Positions 19,547 to 28,286 of a DNA stretch of 64,000 bases are shown piece by piece. The notes beneath the pieces were generated by a model. The model was not told the origin of the DNA, did no database searches, and was given only the letters and a program-made list of their open reading frames with translations. The stretch's first letter is position 1. Every line of letters starts with the position of its first letter. Source of the stretch: Hydrogenophaga sp. IBVHS2 (GTDB lineage: Bacteria; Pseudomonadota; Gammaproteobacteria; Burkholderiales; Burkholderiaceae_C); contig NZ_NFUT01000001.1 of the NCBI RefSeq assembly GCF_002127215.1, positions 248,001-312,000 on the forward strand. Reading direction: 5' to 3'. The position numbers and the translations under genes were made by a program.

Positions 19547-21976
19547 ATGGATTCACAAGGGGAAGTGCGGAGCCGTTGGCCGTTGTCCGTTCTGGGGGCG
19601 CCGGGCTGGCTGGCACTGGGCTGGGTCCTGGGGACCGCCCTGCAGTTGCAGCAGGTGCAGCTGTGGTCCTTGCCGGCCTACGGCGTGCCCGTCCTGGCGG
19701 CGCTGCTGTTTGCTGGCTGGCGGTACCGGTCCTGGCCGGGCGGCGTGCTGGTGGCGCTCGCTGGGGCGCTGGCCTTCGGCGCCGCCGGCTGGCGGAGTCT
19801 GGAGCGATCGGCCGACCGGCTGGCCCCGGCGCTGTGGGGGCAGGAGGTGCAGCTGGTGGGCGTGGTGGCCAGCCTGCCGGTGCGTGGGCCGCAGGGCATG
19901 CGGTTTGTGCTGGCCGTGGAATCGGCGCAGATGCGGGGGGAGCCGGTCCGGGTGCCCCAGCGGGTCGCCTTGAGCCTGTGGCAGCCTGCGCACGGTGCGG
20001 CATCGCTTGAACCCGAGCGCCTGCCTGCCGTGACCGCGGGCGACCGGTGGCAGATGCCGGTGCGCCTGCGGCCGGTGCATGGCCTGAGCAATCCCCACGG
20101 CGGCGATCGCGAACTGCATGCCTGGTCAGAGGCCGTCGGCGCACAGGGCAGCCTGCGGCCGGGCGCCCGGTGGCTGGAAGCGACCGGGCGGTACCCGCTG
20201 GAGCGCTGGCGGCAATCGCTGTCGGACCGGCTGCAGTACCGGCTGGCCCCCGGCAGCCACGGTGGGGTGCTGGCCGCCCTGGCCGTGGGCGATCAGGACG
20301 CCATCGCCGAGGCCGACTGGGCGCTGTTCCGGCGCACCGGCGTGGCCCATCTGATGGCGATATCGGGTCTGCACATCACCCTGTTTGCGTGGCTGACGGT
20401 GGCAGTCATTCAGCGGTGGTGGCGATGGGCCGGACGGCTCTGGCCCGCGCTGTTGCTCCGGGCCCCGGCGTCGCGGGTGGCTGCGGTCGGGGGCTGGGGG
20501 GCGGCGACGGCCTATGCGCTGGCCGCCGGCTGGGGCGTGCCGGCCCAGCGCACGGTGCTCATGCTGGCCCTGGCCCTGTGGCTTCGTCAGGGTGCGCGCC
20601 GCTGGCTCGGGCCGGTGCAGTGGCTGGTGGTGCTGGCGGCGGTGCTCTGCCGGGAGCCCTGGGCCTGGCTGCAGGCGGGTTTCTGGCTGAGTTTCGTCGC
20701 GGTGGGCGTGCTCATGGCATCGGACGGTGGCAGCGCGCGCGAGGCCGGCGGGCGATGGCGGGTCGTGCTGCGCCTGCTGCGTGAGCAGTTGACTATCACC
20801 CTGGCCCTGGCGCCCTTGTCGCTGTGGTTGTTCGGCGAAACCTCGCTGGTCGGGCTGCTGGCCAATCTGGTGGCCATCCCCTGGGTCAGTTTCGTGGTCA
20901 CGCCGCTCACCCTGATGGGGGGTCCGATCCCGGTGCTGTGGGATGGGGCCGCCATGGCGATGGACCCCCTGCACGCGCTGCTGCAATGGCTGTCCGCGTC
21001 CGACATGGCGGTGTGGTCCCGCCCTGCATGGCCGCTGCCCTGGGCCCTGGCAGCCATGGCCGGCGGCGGCCTCGCGGTGTGGCCCGGACCGCCGCTGTGG
21101 CGGTGTGCCGGCGGGCTGATGCTGGCCTGGGCCTTCACCTGGTCGCCGGATCGGCCACCCCCCGGGCACTTCCGGTTGCTGGCGCTCGATGTGGGCCAGG
21201 GCAGTGCAGTGCTGGTGCAGACCCGAACGCATGCGCTGCTGCATGACACCGGTCCGGCCTGGGGCGCTGCCGGCGATGCCGGTGCCCGCGTCGTGGTGCC
21301 CACCCTGCGTGCCCTGGGTGTGGCACCCGATCGGGTCATGGTGAGCCACCGCGACACCGACCACGCCGGCGGCCGTGCGGCGGTGCAGGCGGCATGGCCC
21401 CTGGCGCAGTGGTCGTCGTCCGATCCTGCCCTGGCGCCCCGGCGCTGCCAGCGCGGACAGGCCTGGCAATGGGATGGCGTGCGCTTCGAGGTGCTCAGTC
21501 CGCTGGCGGAGGATTACGGTGACGACGGCCGCGGTCGCTGGCCGGCCAACGCCATGTCGTGCGTGCTGCGCGTGCAGGCGGCCGATGGCACCGCGGCCGT
21601 GCTCACCGGCGATGTGGATGCCCCGCGCGAGACCCGCATGGCGTTGTCAGAACCGCAGCTGCGGGTCGATCTGCTGATGGTGCCGCACCACGGCAGCCGC
21701 AGCTCCAGCAGCCCGGTGCTGCTCAATGCGTGGCGCCCGTCGGTGGCCATCGTGCAGGCCGGATTCATGAACCGTTTCGGGCATCCGGCACCCGACGTGG
21801 TCGAGCGCTACCGGGAACGTTCGGTGCGCCTGGTCGACACGCCGAGCTGCGGCGCGGTGAGCTGGCGCAGCCAGGTCCCCGGCGCGGTGGGCTGCGAGCG
21901 GCTGCAGCGCCTGCGTCACTGGCATGTGCCGGTAAGCCCCGCCGCCCAGCGCCAGGGGTCGGCGTCGCCGTCGTGA
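19547..21976 (+). CDS. comEC: DNA uptake channel protein ComEC/Rec2
   Basis: 809-aa inner-membrane protein for natural transformation. The layout is an N-terminal DUF4131 region (about 15-200), the membrane Competence domain (about 210-510) with HLMAISGLHITLFAW, and a C-terminal metallo-beta-lactamase-like domain (about 540-790) with LLALDVGQGSAVLVQ and SHRDTDHAGGRA. It should move single-stranded DNA across the inner membrane. GGAGG precedes ATG 19547. The C-terminus overlaps a convergent unknown gene by about 60 bases. Confidence 0.93.
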   Translation: MDSQGEVRSRWPLSVLGAPGWLALGWVLGTALQLQQVQLWSLPAYGVPVLAALLFAGWRYRSWPGGVLVALAGALAFGAAGWRSLERSADRLAPALWGQEVQLVGVVASLPVRGPQGMRFVLAVESAQMRGEPVRVPQRVALSLWQPAHGAASLEPERLPAVTAGDRWQMPVRLRPVHGLSNPHGGDRELHAWSEAVGAQGSLRPGARWLEATGRYPLERWRQSLSDRLQYRLAPGSHGGVLAALAVGDQDAIAEADWALFRRTGVAHLMAISGLHITLFAWLTVAVIQRWWRWAGRLWPALLLRAPASRVAAVGGWGAATAYALAAGWGVPAQRTVLMLALALWLRQGARRWLGPVQWLVVLAAVLCREPWAWLQAGFWLSFVAVGVLMASDGGSAREAGGRWRVVLRLLREQLTITLALAPLSLWLFGETSLVGLLANLVAIPWVSFVVTPLTLMGGPIPVLWDGAAMAMDPLHALLQWLSASDMAVWSRPAWPLPWALAAMAGGGLAVWPGPPLWRCAGGLMLAWAFTWSPDRPPPGHFRLLALDVGQGSAVLVQTRTHALLHDTGPAWGAAGDAGARVVVPTLRALGVAPDRVMVSHRDTDHAGGRAAVQAAWPLAQWSSSDPALAPRRCQRGQAWQWDGVRFEVLSPLAEDYGDDGRGRWPANAMSCVLRVQAADGTAAVLTGDVDAPRETRMALSEPQLRVDLLMVPHHGSRSSSSPVLLNAWRPSVAIVQAGFMNRFGHPAPDVVERYRERSVRLVDTPSCGAVSWRSQVPGAVGCERLQRLRHWHVPVSPAAQRQGSASPS

Positions 21977-22476
21977 GCGGGGCCGAGGTCCAGTCCCACA
22001 TCGGTGTCGACCCGGAAGCCCAGGGCCCACAGCCGTATCGCGTCGATCAGCCGGTGGGCTTCGATCACGGTCTCCCGATCGCGCAGGGTCCTGGCGTCGG
22101 CGGGCAGGCCGGCCTGGAGCTGGTCCAGCTGCTCCATCAGTTCGGTCCAGTGGCACAGCCACGCGGCCTGCGCTGCCTGCAGGCGCTGCCACGCGGACGG
22201 ACCGGGTCGCTGGCGGTGGATCTGCTCCCGGTTGGCCTGCTCGAGCGCGCAGCGTCGCACGTCGATCACCCTTTGCTGCAGCTCCAGGCATCGCTTCTGC
22301 AGGTGCCGGTTCAGCGTCGAAGGCGTGGGCGGCAGCTGCACCACCGGTGGTCGGGCCAGACGGCTCTGCACGCAGCGCAGCGGAACGGCGCCGTGCCGGT
22401 CTTCCAGGAGGCAACCCTCGTCGGGCATTCGGGGCGGGTCGATCAGATCGGCGGGCAAGGTGGAGAGATAGGCCAT
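21916..22476 (-). CDS. Hypothetical protein, overlaps the 3' end of comEC
   Basis: 186-aa reading frame beginning MAYLSTLPADLIDPP, with a Gln/Leu-rich, probably helical middle (CLELQQRVIDVRRCALEQ, WTELMEQLDQLQAG) and no recognised domain. It overlaps the comEC end in antiparallel orientation. An upstream ATG at 22545 would add 23 residues. No clear Shine-Dalgarno sequence is seen. If this gene is not real, the 657 bases between comEC and the ATP-grasp gene hold nothing else that I can identify. Confidence 0.5.
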   Translation of the reverse strand: MAYLSTLPADLIDPPRMPDEGCLLEDRHGAVPLRCVQSRLARPPVVQLPPTPSTLNRHLQKRCLELQQRVIDVRRCALEQANREQIHRQRPGPSAWQRLQAAQAAWLCHWTELMEQLDQLQAGLPADARTLRDRETVIEAHRLIDAIRLWALGFRVDTDVGLDLGPAHDGDADPWRWAAGLTGTCQ

Positions 22477-22633
22477 GGTCGGGTGACGCAGACAGCGCTG
22501 TGGTGGAAGGGGGTCTGCATGGGTGACCGCCGCAACGCCATGCATCCACCGGCCGTGATGCCCGGCATTCCGTCGAGCGTCTGGCGGATAGTGGCCCGAT
22601 ACTTGCTAAGCTCCCGGGCAGGAGATTGCCGTC

Positions 22634-24073
22634 ATGAGCCCACCCATGTTTGACGAAATGAACGCCTCGCCCACCGAGGTCCGCCAGCACTACCTGCATT
22701 ACGCCCGCTGGCTGGCCCAGCAGCCGCCGGAGGTGATGGCAGCCCGGCGCCAGGAGGCCGAGGTGATCTTCCGCCGGGTCGGCATCACCTTTGCCGTCTA
22801 TGGCGCCAAGGACGAGGACGGCGCCGGCACCGAGCGGCTCATTCCCTTCGACCTGATCCCCCGCATCATTCCGGCCGACGAGTGGAGGACCATGGAGGCC
22901 GGGCTGGTCCAGCGGGTGACGGCCCTGAACCGCTTCATCCACGACGTCTACCACGGTCAGGACATCATCAAGGCCGGCATCGTCCCGGCCGACCAGGTGT
23001 TCCAGAACGCCCAGTTCCGCCCGGAAATGATGGGTGTGGACGTGCCCAGCCAGATCTACTCGCACATCGCCGGCATCGACATCGTGCGGGCCCCCAACGC
23101 CGCCGGCCAGGGCGAGTACTACGTGCTGGAAGACAACCTGCGCGTGCCCAGCGGCGTGAGCTACATGCTGGAGGACCGCAAGATGATGATGCGGCTCTTC
23201 CCCGACCTGTTCACCGAGAACCGCGTGGCCCCGGTCGCCCATTACCCCGACCTGCTGCTGGAGACCCTGCGCGCCGTCAGCCCGGCCACCACCGCCGAGC
23301 CCACGGTGGTGGTGCTCACGCCCGGCATGTACAACAGCGCCTACTTCGAGCACGCCTTCCTGGCCCAGCAGATGGGGGTGGAGCTGGTCGAGGGGCAGGA
23401 CCTCTTCGTGCGCGACAACTTCGTCTACATGCGCACCACCCAGGGCCCGCGCCGGGTGGACGTGATCTACCGCCGGGTCGATGACGACTTCCTCGATCCG
23501 CTCGTGTTCCGACCCACCTCCACGCTGGGCTGTGCGGGTCTGCTGGGCGTCTACCGCAGCGGCAACGTGACGATCTGCAACGCGGTGGGCACCGGCATCG
23601 CGGACGACAAGTCCATCTACCCCTACGTGCCCAAGATGATCGAGTTCTACCTCGGTCAGAAACCCATCCTGAGCAATGTGCCCACCTTCATGGGCCGTGA
23701 TCCGGAAGACCTCAAGTACATCCTGGCCCACCTGGACGAACTGGTGGTCAAGGAGGTGCACGGTGCCGGCGGCTACGGCATGCTGGTCGGCCCGGCCAGC
23801 ACCCGTGCCGAGATCGAGGCCTTCCGCGAGGCGGTGGTGGCCAACCCGGCCGGCTACATCGCCCAGCCCACGCTGAGCCTGTCCACCTGTCCGACCTACG
23901 TGGACAGCGGCATCGCTCCCCGACACATCGACCTGCGTCCCTTCGTGCTGTCCGGGCGCGAGGTGCAGATGGTGCCCGGCGGCCTGACCCGCGTGGCCCT
24001 GAAGGAAGGCTCGCTGGTGGTGAATTCCTCGCAGGGCGGGGGCACCAAGGACACCTGGATTCTCGAAGACTGA
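22634..24073 (+). CDS. Circularly permuted type 2 ATP-grasp protein (DUF404/DUF407)
   Basis: 479-aa cytoplasmic protein of the circularly permuted ATP-grasp group, predicted to form amide or peptide bonds using ATP. Family blocks are ERLIPFDLIPRIIPADEW, QNAQFRPEMMGV, YVLEDNLRVPSGVSYM, NAVGTGIADDKSIYPYV and VVKEVHGAGGYGMLVGP. AGGAG at 22619-22623 supports ATG 22634. It is the first gene of a nine-gene collinear unit and is followed by its regular alpha-E partner. The substrate is not known for any close relative I can name. Confidence 0.93.
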   Translation: MSPPMFDEMNASPTEVRQHYLHYARWLAQQPPEVMAARRQEAEVIFRRVGITFAVYGAKDEDGAGTERLIPFDLIPRIIPADEWRTMEAGLVQRVTALNRFIHDVYHGQDIIKAGIVPADQVFQNAQFRPEMMGVDVPSQIYSHIAGIDIVRAPNAAGQGEYYVLEDNLRVPSGVSYMLEDRKMMMRLFPDLFTENRVAPVAHYPDLLLETLRAVSPATTAEPTVVVLTPGMYNSAYFEHAFLAQQMGVELVEGQDLFVRDNFVYMRTTQGPRRVDVIYRRVDDDFLDPLVFRPTSTLGCAGLLGVYRSGNVTICNAVGTGIADDKSIYPYVPKMIEFYLGQKPILSNVPTFMGRDPEDLKYILAHLDELVVKEVHGAGGYGMLVGPASTRAEIEAFREAVVANPAGYIAQPTLSLSTCPTYVDSGIAPRHIDLRPFVLSGREVQMVPGGLTRVALKEGSLVVNSSQGGGTKDTWILED

Positions 24074-24093
24074 ACCCCCTACCGAGGCCTGCC

Positions 24094-25056
24094 ATGCTCT
24101 CCCGCACCGCCGATCACCTGTTCTGGATGTCCCGCTACACCGAGCGGGCCGAAAACACCGCCCGCATGCTCGACGTCAACTACCAGACGGCGCTGCTGCC
24201 GCAGTCGGCTGCCGTGGCCCAGGTGGGCTGGCAGGGACTGCTGTCGATCAGCGAGCTGCTGCCCACCTACACGGCCAAGTACGGCCAGGACATCACGTCG
24301 CGCAACGTCATGGACTTCATGGTGCGCGACGAATCCAACCCGTCGAGCATCGTGTCGTGCCTGCGGGCCGCCCGGGAAAACGCCCGCGCGGTGCGCGGCG
24401 CCCTCACCACCGAAGTGTGGGAAACCCAGAACAGCACCTGGCTCAAGCTCGCGAGCTACCTCAAGACGCGGGACTTCGAGCGCGACCCCGGCGCGTTCTT
24501 CGAGTGGGTCAAGCACCGCTCGCACCTCTCGCGCGGTGTGGCCATCGGCACCATGCTGCAGGACGAGGCCTTTCATTTCTACCGCATGGGCACCTTCCTG
24601 GAGCGGGCCGACAACACCGCGCGCCTGCTCGACGTGAAGTTTCATGCGGTCGAGAGCGACTTCTTCGGCGCTGCGAGCGAGCTCGATCAGGAGTACGACT
24701 TCTACCACTGGAGCGCCATCCTGCGGTCGGTCTCGGCCTTCGAGGTCTACCGCAAGGTCTACCGTGACGTCATTTCGCCCGAACGGGTGGCCGAACTGCT
24801 CATCCTGCGCGCCGACATGCCGCGCAGTCTGGCCGCCAGCGTGGGCGAGGTGGTCAACAACCTGTCGGTGGTGGCCAACGACCACAGCGGCGAGACCCTG
24901 CGCCGTGCCGGCAAGCTCAAGGCCGATCTGCAGTACGGCCGCATCGACGAGATCCTGGCCACTGGCCTCCATGCCTTCCTCACCCACTTCCTGGACCGGG
25001 TGAACGAGCTGGGTGCCCGGATCAGCCAGGACTTTCTGGTGCCTTCCCACGGTTGA
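24094..25056 (+). CDS. Alpha-E domain protein (DUF403)
   Basis: 320-aa all-helical protein with the characteristic start LSRTADHLFWMSRYTERAEN and the repeat-like second copy GTFLERADNTARLLDVKFH. DUF403 proteins occur almost always beside circularly permuted ATP-grasp proteins and transglutaminase-like enzymes, in predicted peptide-modification operons. It starts 20 bases after the ATP-grasp gene. No catalytic motif is known; a scaffold or amidoligase-partner role is inferred from context. Confidence 0.93.
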   Translation: MLSRTADHLFWMSRYTERAENTARMLDVNYQTALLPQSAAVAQVGWQGLLSISELLPTYTAKYGQDITSRNVMDFMVRDESNPSSIVSCLRAARENARAVRGALTTEVWETQNSTWLKLASYLKTRDFERDPGAFFEWVKHRSHLSRGVAIGTMLQDEAFHFYRMGTFLERADNTARLLDVKFHAVESDFFGAASELDQEYDFYHWSAILRSVSAFEVYRKVYRDVISPERVAELLILRADMPRSLAASVGEVVNNLSVVANDHSGETLRRAGKLKADLQYGRIDEILATGLHAFLTHFLDRVNELGARISQDFLVPSHG

Positions 25057-25180
25057 TCGCCCGGGCAGGGCCGGGACCACGGTTCTGTCGCCGTTGGTCG
25101 GTGATCCGGAGAACGGTTGCGCCAGGTCGGTTACTCAGGGTCCAGGAACCTCCTGGACCACCGAACCTTCCTGATCGCCC

Positions 25181-25783
25181 ATGGCCAAAGTCGCAAACCC
25201 TGCTTTCCCGGCGGTACCCCACGGTCCCGCCGAAGGCCGGTCATCCCGTTCCCCCGAAGGTGTCGCCGGCCCCTCGTCTCCGTCGTTCTCATTCATCCAG
25301 GTCGAGTCCGGTCGACCGGCCGCGCTCCGGACGTTCCGGCCCTGCACCACGGCGCCCCTCCCGCACATCGTCCCGCCCGGCCCTGTGACCGGCACGCTCA
25401 CTGGCGGCCTGCCGGATCTGGCCGTGCAACTGGCCCGGGCCGGGCTCGACGTGCCGGCCGCCTTGCTGCAATCCCATGCCGCAGCCATGCACGCCCTGAT
25501 CACGGCGGATCAGGGCTTTGGCCACCTGAATTTCGCGGTGCAGGCAGCTTCCTCCCTCGATGCGGTCTATCGGGCATTCCTGGACCGTCTGCCCGATGGG
25601 CTGGCCGCATCCGATCCGGGCTTCCAGGCCGTGGCATCTACGTTCATGGCGCATGCCCTGCTAATCAACGAAGTGGGTCGCTCAGGCCGGTCCCCGGCCG
25701 ACATCGGCGCCTTCATCGGCGGGACCGCCTCGATGCCGCCATCCCGACTGGGTGTCGCCCTGTCCCGGTCCCGCCCTGGGTGA
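25181..25783 (+). CDS. Unknown protein with disordered N-terminus in the ATP-grasp operon
   Basis: 200-aa product I do not recognise. The first 65 or so residues are Pro/Ser/Gly-rich and look unstructured (PHGPAEGRSSRSPEGVAGPS). The rest looks helical and folded (LPDLAVQLARAGLDVPAALL, GHLNFAVQAASSLDAVYRAFL). Codon third positions are strongly G/C in this frame, supporting a real gene. The ATG is at 25181 and the stop lies 6 bases before the next gene. Given the two chaperone-like genes downstream, it could be a client, but nothing proves this. Confidence 0.6.
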   Translation: MAKVANPAFPAVPHGPAEGRSSRSPEGVAGPSSPSFSFIQVESGRPAALRTFRPCTTAPLPHIVPPGPVTGTLTGGLPDLAVQLARAGLDVPAALLQSHAAAMHALITADQGFGHLNFAVQAASSLDAVYRAFLDRLPDGLAASDPGFQAVASTFMAHALLINEVGRSGRSPADIGAFIGGTASMPPSRLGVALSRSRPG

Positions 25784-25789
25784 CCCACC

Positions 25790-26467
25790 ATGATTCCGCA
25801 CTGGTGGTTCGGTGGCAACCTGGCTCGCTGGGAGACCTGCATGGCGTGTTTCGATCGCCACGGCATGGTCCTGCCGATCGTGCCCGACAGCCTCGAGCAG
25901 GTGCTCCGCAGCAGCCTTCGGACCGACAGTCCGGGGTGCTTCGCCACGTCGGGCTGGCGAACGCGCGGTCCCTGGCCCCGCCTCATCGATGACTGGGTGC
26001 GCTATGCCGAACCGGTGCGTGCCTGGCTGCGGGTACCGGTCGGGGTCAAGGATGGGGTGGTCGAGATGTCGCTGGCCACTCCTGCTCTGGCGGTGTTCAT
26101 GCGCCATCGGTGGAGCGACCTCCAGGACGCCGAGTGGATGCGCCTGAAGGTTGGAGAAGCCCACCGGTCCGCGGCCCAGCTGCTCTGGGACGCAGACAAG
26201 CTGGTGCGTGTCGGGCAATGGCCCCTGGATCAGCGCCTGCTGCTGATCGACGATGACCTGGATCTGCCGCGCTGGGGCTGGCTGGACGGTGCCCCGGTCC
26301 TGAATGACGACCACACCCCGGACATCCGCATCATGAAGGTCAGCCACACGATGTACCTGGAGGTCATGGCGGTCATGCACAGCCTGCACCACCGGGGCCT
26401 CGAGACCCTGCTGAACGGACCCGCAACCCGCTTATGTCGGAGAGTTACGCCATGCAAGCACCCGTAG
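25790..26467 (+). CDS. Unknown protein in the ATP-grasp operon
   Basis: 225-aa soluble product with no recognised domain. It is Trp-rich (IPHWWFGGNLARWETC, RLIDDWVRYAEPVRAWLRV) and has a charged stretch LLLIDDDLDLPRWGWLDG. It begins 6 bases after the preceding unknown gene, and its end overlaps the first CesT-like gene by 16 bases, so co-translation is likely. The C-terminus is short and basic with two Cys (RLCRRVTPCKHP). Confidence 0.62.
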   Translation: MIPHWWFGGNLARWETCMACFDRHGMVLPIVPDSLEQVLRSSLRTDSPGCFATSGWRTRGPWPRLIDDWVRYAEPVRAWLRVPVGVKDGVVEMSLATPALAVFMRHRWSDLQDAEWMRLKVGEAHRSAAQLLWDADKLVRVGQWPLDQRLLLIDDDLDLPRWGWLDGAPVLNDDHTPDIRIMKVSHTMYLEVMAVMHSLHHRGLETLLNGPATRLCRRVTPCKHP

Positions 26468-26913
26468 AAGCCCATGCCCTGATCTCGGCGCTGGGACAGT
26501 CACTGGGAGAGGCATCGTTGCAGCTGGACGGGGAGGGGCTCGCCTTCCTGCCCCTGAGCAACGAGTTTTTCCTGCATCTGCAGGCCGATGTGAAGCGGCA
26601 GTGTTTCATCGGGTTTGCGGTGGTGGGGACCTTGCCGGTCCAGCCGTCGGTGTCGCTGCTCAAGCAGCTGCTGCAGGCCAATCGGTTCTGGCGCGAGACC
26701 GGTGGCGCCACGCTCAGCCTGGACGACAAGCAGCCTCCGCGCCTGGTCCTGGCCGACCGCTACGACTGGCCCGACCTGCTGCAGGAGGACTTCATCGAGA
26801 AGATCAACCAGTTCATTGATGTGCTTCACGAGACCCGATCCTGGCTGGATGAACCGGTGGCCGTCACCGACCCCGGGTGGTCGGCTGCTGCGCTGGGTCA
26901 CTCCCTGGCCTGA
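26452..26913 (+). CDS. CesT/Tir-type (type III secretion chaperone-like) protein, first copy
   Basis: 153-aa acidic protein with the CesT-family core: a hydrophobic strand region (GLAFLPLSNEFFLHLQAD), then LQANRFWRETGGATLSLDDKQ at about 79-99, then a C-terminal dimer helix. Class I type III chaperones have this length and the 'L.AN....TGGATL.L' signature. GGAGAG at 26439-26444, 7 bases upstream, favours ATG 26452 over ATG 26434. No type III secretion genes lie in the window. It is paralogous to the next gene. Confidence 0.8.
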   Translation: MQAPVEAHALISALGQSLGEASLQLDGEGLAFLPLSNEFFLHLQADVKRQCFIGFAVVGTLPVQPSVSLLKQLLQANRFWRETGGATLSLDDKQPPRLVLADRYDWPDLLQEDFIEKINQFIDVLHETRSWLDEPVAVTDPGWSAAALGHSLA

Positions 26914-26957
26914 GGCCATTCCTTCCTTCATTCCCCATGCGTCCCCGGAACCAGCCC

Positions 26958-27416
26958 ATGACCACCTCCTACCCCGTCGATCAGTGGATCACCGAGCTGG
27001 GTCGGCACTACCGCATCGAACAGCTCCGCCTCAACGAGCAGCGCATCCTCGCGCTGGCCATCGGCGACGGACTGTCGGTCCACATGCAGGCCATTGCAGC
27101 CACCCAGACACTGGTGTTCTATGCATCGGTGGTGGTCATGTCGGAGCCGCTCACGCCCGGCCTGCTCGTGGCCATGCTGCAGGCCAACCGCTTCTGGTAC
27201 GAAACCGGTGGCGCCACCCTCAGTCTGGACGATCAGACCCCGCCCAGAGCGATCCTGGCGCAATCGTTCCGGTTTCGGGACCTGGACGTCCCCCGTCTGG
27301 TGGAAGCCTTCGAGAACTTCGCCGGCGCCCTGCAAGCGATGCACGAATGGCTCGAACCGGAGGTCAAGGTGGCACGCCCGCAGGCGGATTCGCCTGCGTT
27401 CATGCAGCGGGCCTGA
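26958..27416 (+). CDS. CesT/Tir-type (type III secretion chaperone-like) protein, second copy
   Basis: 152-aa paralogue of the preceding product. It shares LQANRFWYETGGATLSLDD followed by PPRAIL, in the same position relative to the ends, while the flanks differ. ATG 26958 (MTTSYPVDQW) was chosen; an in-frame ATG at 26937 is possible. The tandem pair suggests a heterodimer, as for some type III chaperones, or two chaperones with different clients. It lies 37 bases upstream of the transglutaminase-like gene. Confidence 0.8.
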   Translation: MTTSYPVDQWITELGRHYRIEQLRLNEQRILALAIGDGLSVHMQAIAATQTLVFYASVVVMSEPLTPGLLVAMLQANRFWYETGGATLSLDDQTPPRAILAQSFRFRDLDVPRLVEAFENFAGALQAMHEWLEPEVKVARPQADSPAFMQRA

Positions 27417-27453
27417 CACTGCAGGCAGAATCGGAGACCGCCAGGACCCCGAG

Positions 27454-28275
27454 ATGACACTGCACATCGACCACACGACCCACTACCGCTACAGCCAGCC
27501 GCTGCAACACAGCGTGCACACGCTTCACCTGTGGCCGGTCAGCGGACCTTGCCAGGAGGTCGTGGACTGGTCGGTGCAGGTGCCGGGCACCCTGGTCGAA
27601 CAGCCCCGTGTGATGGGCAACCGCGTTCACGCCTTCACCTTGCGCGCTGGCCCGGAAACCCGGGACATCCGGATCCGCGCCAGTGGCCGTGTGAGGCCCC
27701 TGGGGGTGTCGCGGTTCCTGGACGACACCGGGATGCCCCCGGCCTTCTTTCGCCACGCCTCCCCGCTGGCAGAGCCCCATGCCCGGATGACGGCCTGGGC
27801 GCAGGGGCTGCTGGGGCCGGCCATCGGGGCGTCGCCCGACGAAGAGGTGCTGATGCATCTGCTGCGTGCGGTGAGCGGCCATGTGCGCTACCGCCCTGGC
27901 AACACCGGTGTGGAGACGACCGCCATCGAGGCCTTCGACTGGGGGCTGGGCGTGTGCCAGGACCAGGCCCATGTGATGGTCGCGCTGTGCCGGGGCCTGG
28001 GCTGGCCGGCCCGATATGTCAGCGGCTACTTCCACGCGGTCAATGAACCCGAGCTCGCCAGCCACGCCTGGGTCGATGTCTGCCTGGACGAGACCACCGG
28101 TGAATGGTGGAGCCTGGATGTGACCCATGCCTGTCCGACCGATGGCCGCCATGTGCGCCTGGCGGCCGGCACCGATTACATCGGCTGCATGCCGGTGCGC
28201 GGCCTCAGGCGGGGCGGCGGCGAAGAAACCATGGATGTGCAGATCCGCATTGCGGCGCAAACCGATTCACCCTGA
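27454..28275 (+). CDS. Transglutaminase-like cysteine protease family protein
   Basis: 273-aa protein with an N-terminal beta-rich bacterial transglutaminase domain (LHIDHTTHYRYSQPLQHS, about 1-80) and a transglutaminase core. The triad is Cys168 (GVCQDQAH), His204 (SHAWVDV) and Asp222 (WSLDVTH). Such proteins accompany circularly permuted ATP-grasp and alpha-E proteins and are thought to cleave or transfer the amide bonds made by the amidoligase. No signal peptide is seen, so it should act in the cytoplasm. Confidence 0.92.
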   Translation: MTLHIDHTTHYRYSQPLQHSVHTLHLWPVSGPCQEVVDWSVQVPGTLVEQPRVMGNRVHAFTLRAGPETRDIRIRASGRVRPLGVSRFLDDTGMPPAFFRHASPLAEPHARMTAWAQGLLGPAIGASPDEEVLMHLLRAVSGHVRYRPGNTGVETTAIEAFDWGLGVCQDQAHVMVALCRGLGWPARYVSGYFHAVNEPELASHAWVDVCLDETTGEWWSLDVTHACPTDGRHVRLAAGTDYIGCMPVRGLRRGGGEETMDVQIRIAAQTDSP

Positions 28276-28286
28276 GGAGAGATTCG

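Noticed and set aside
26452..27416. Type III secretion locus
   Set aside because: CesT-type proteins alone do not make a secretion system; no ATPase, ring, needle or export-gate genes are nearby.
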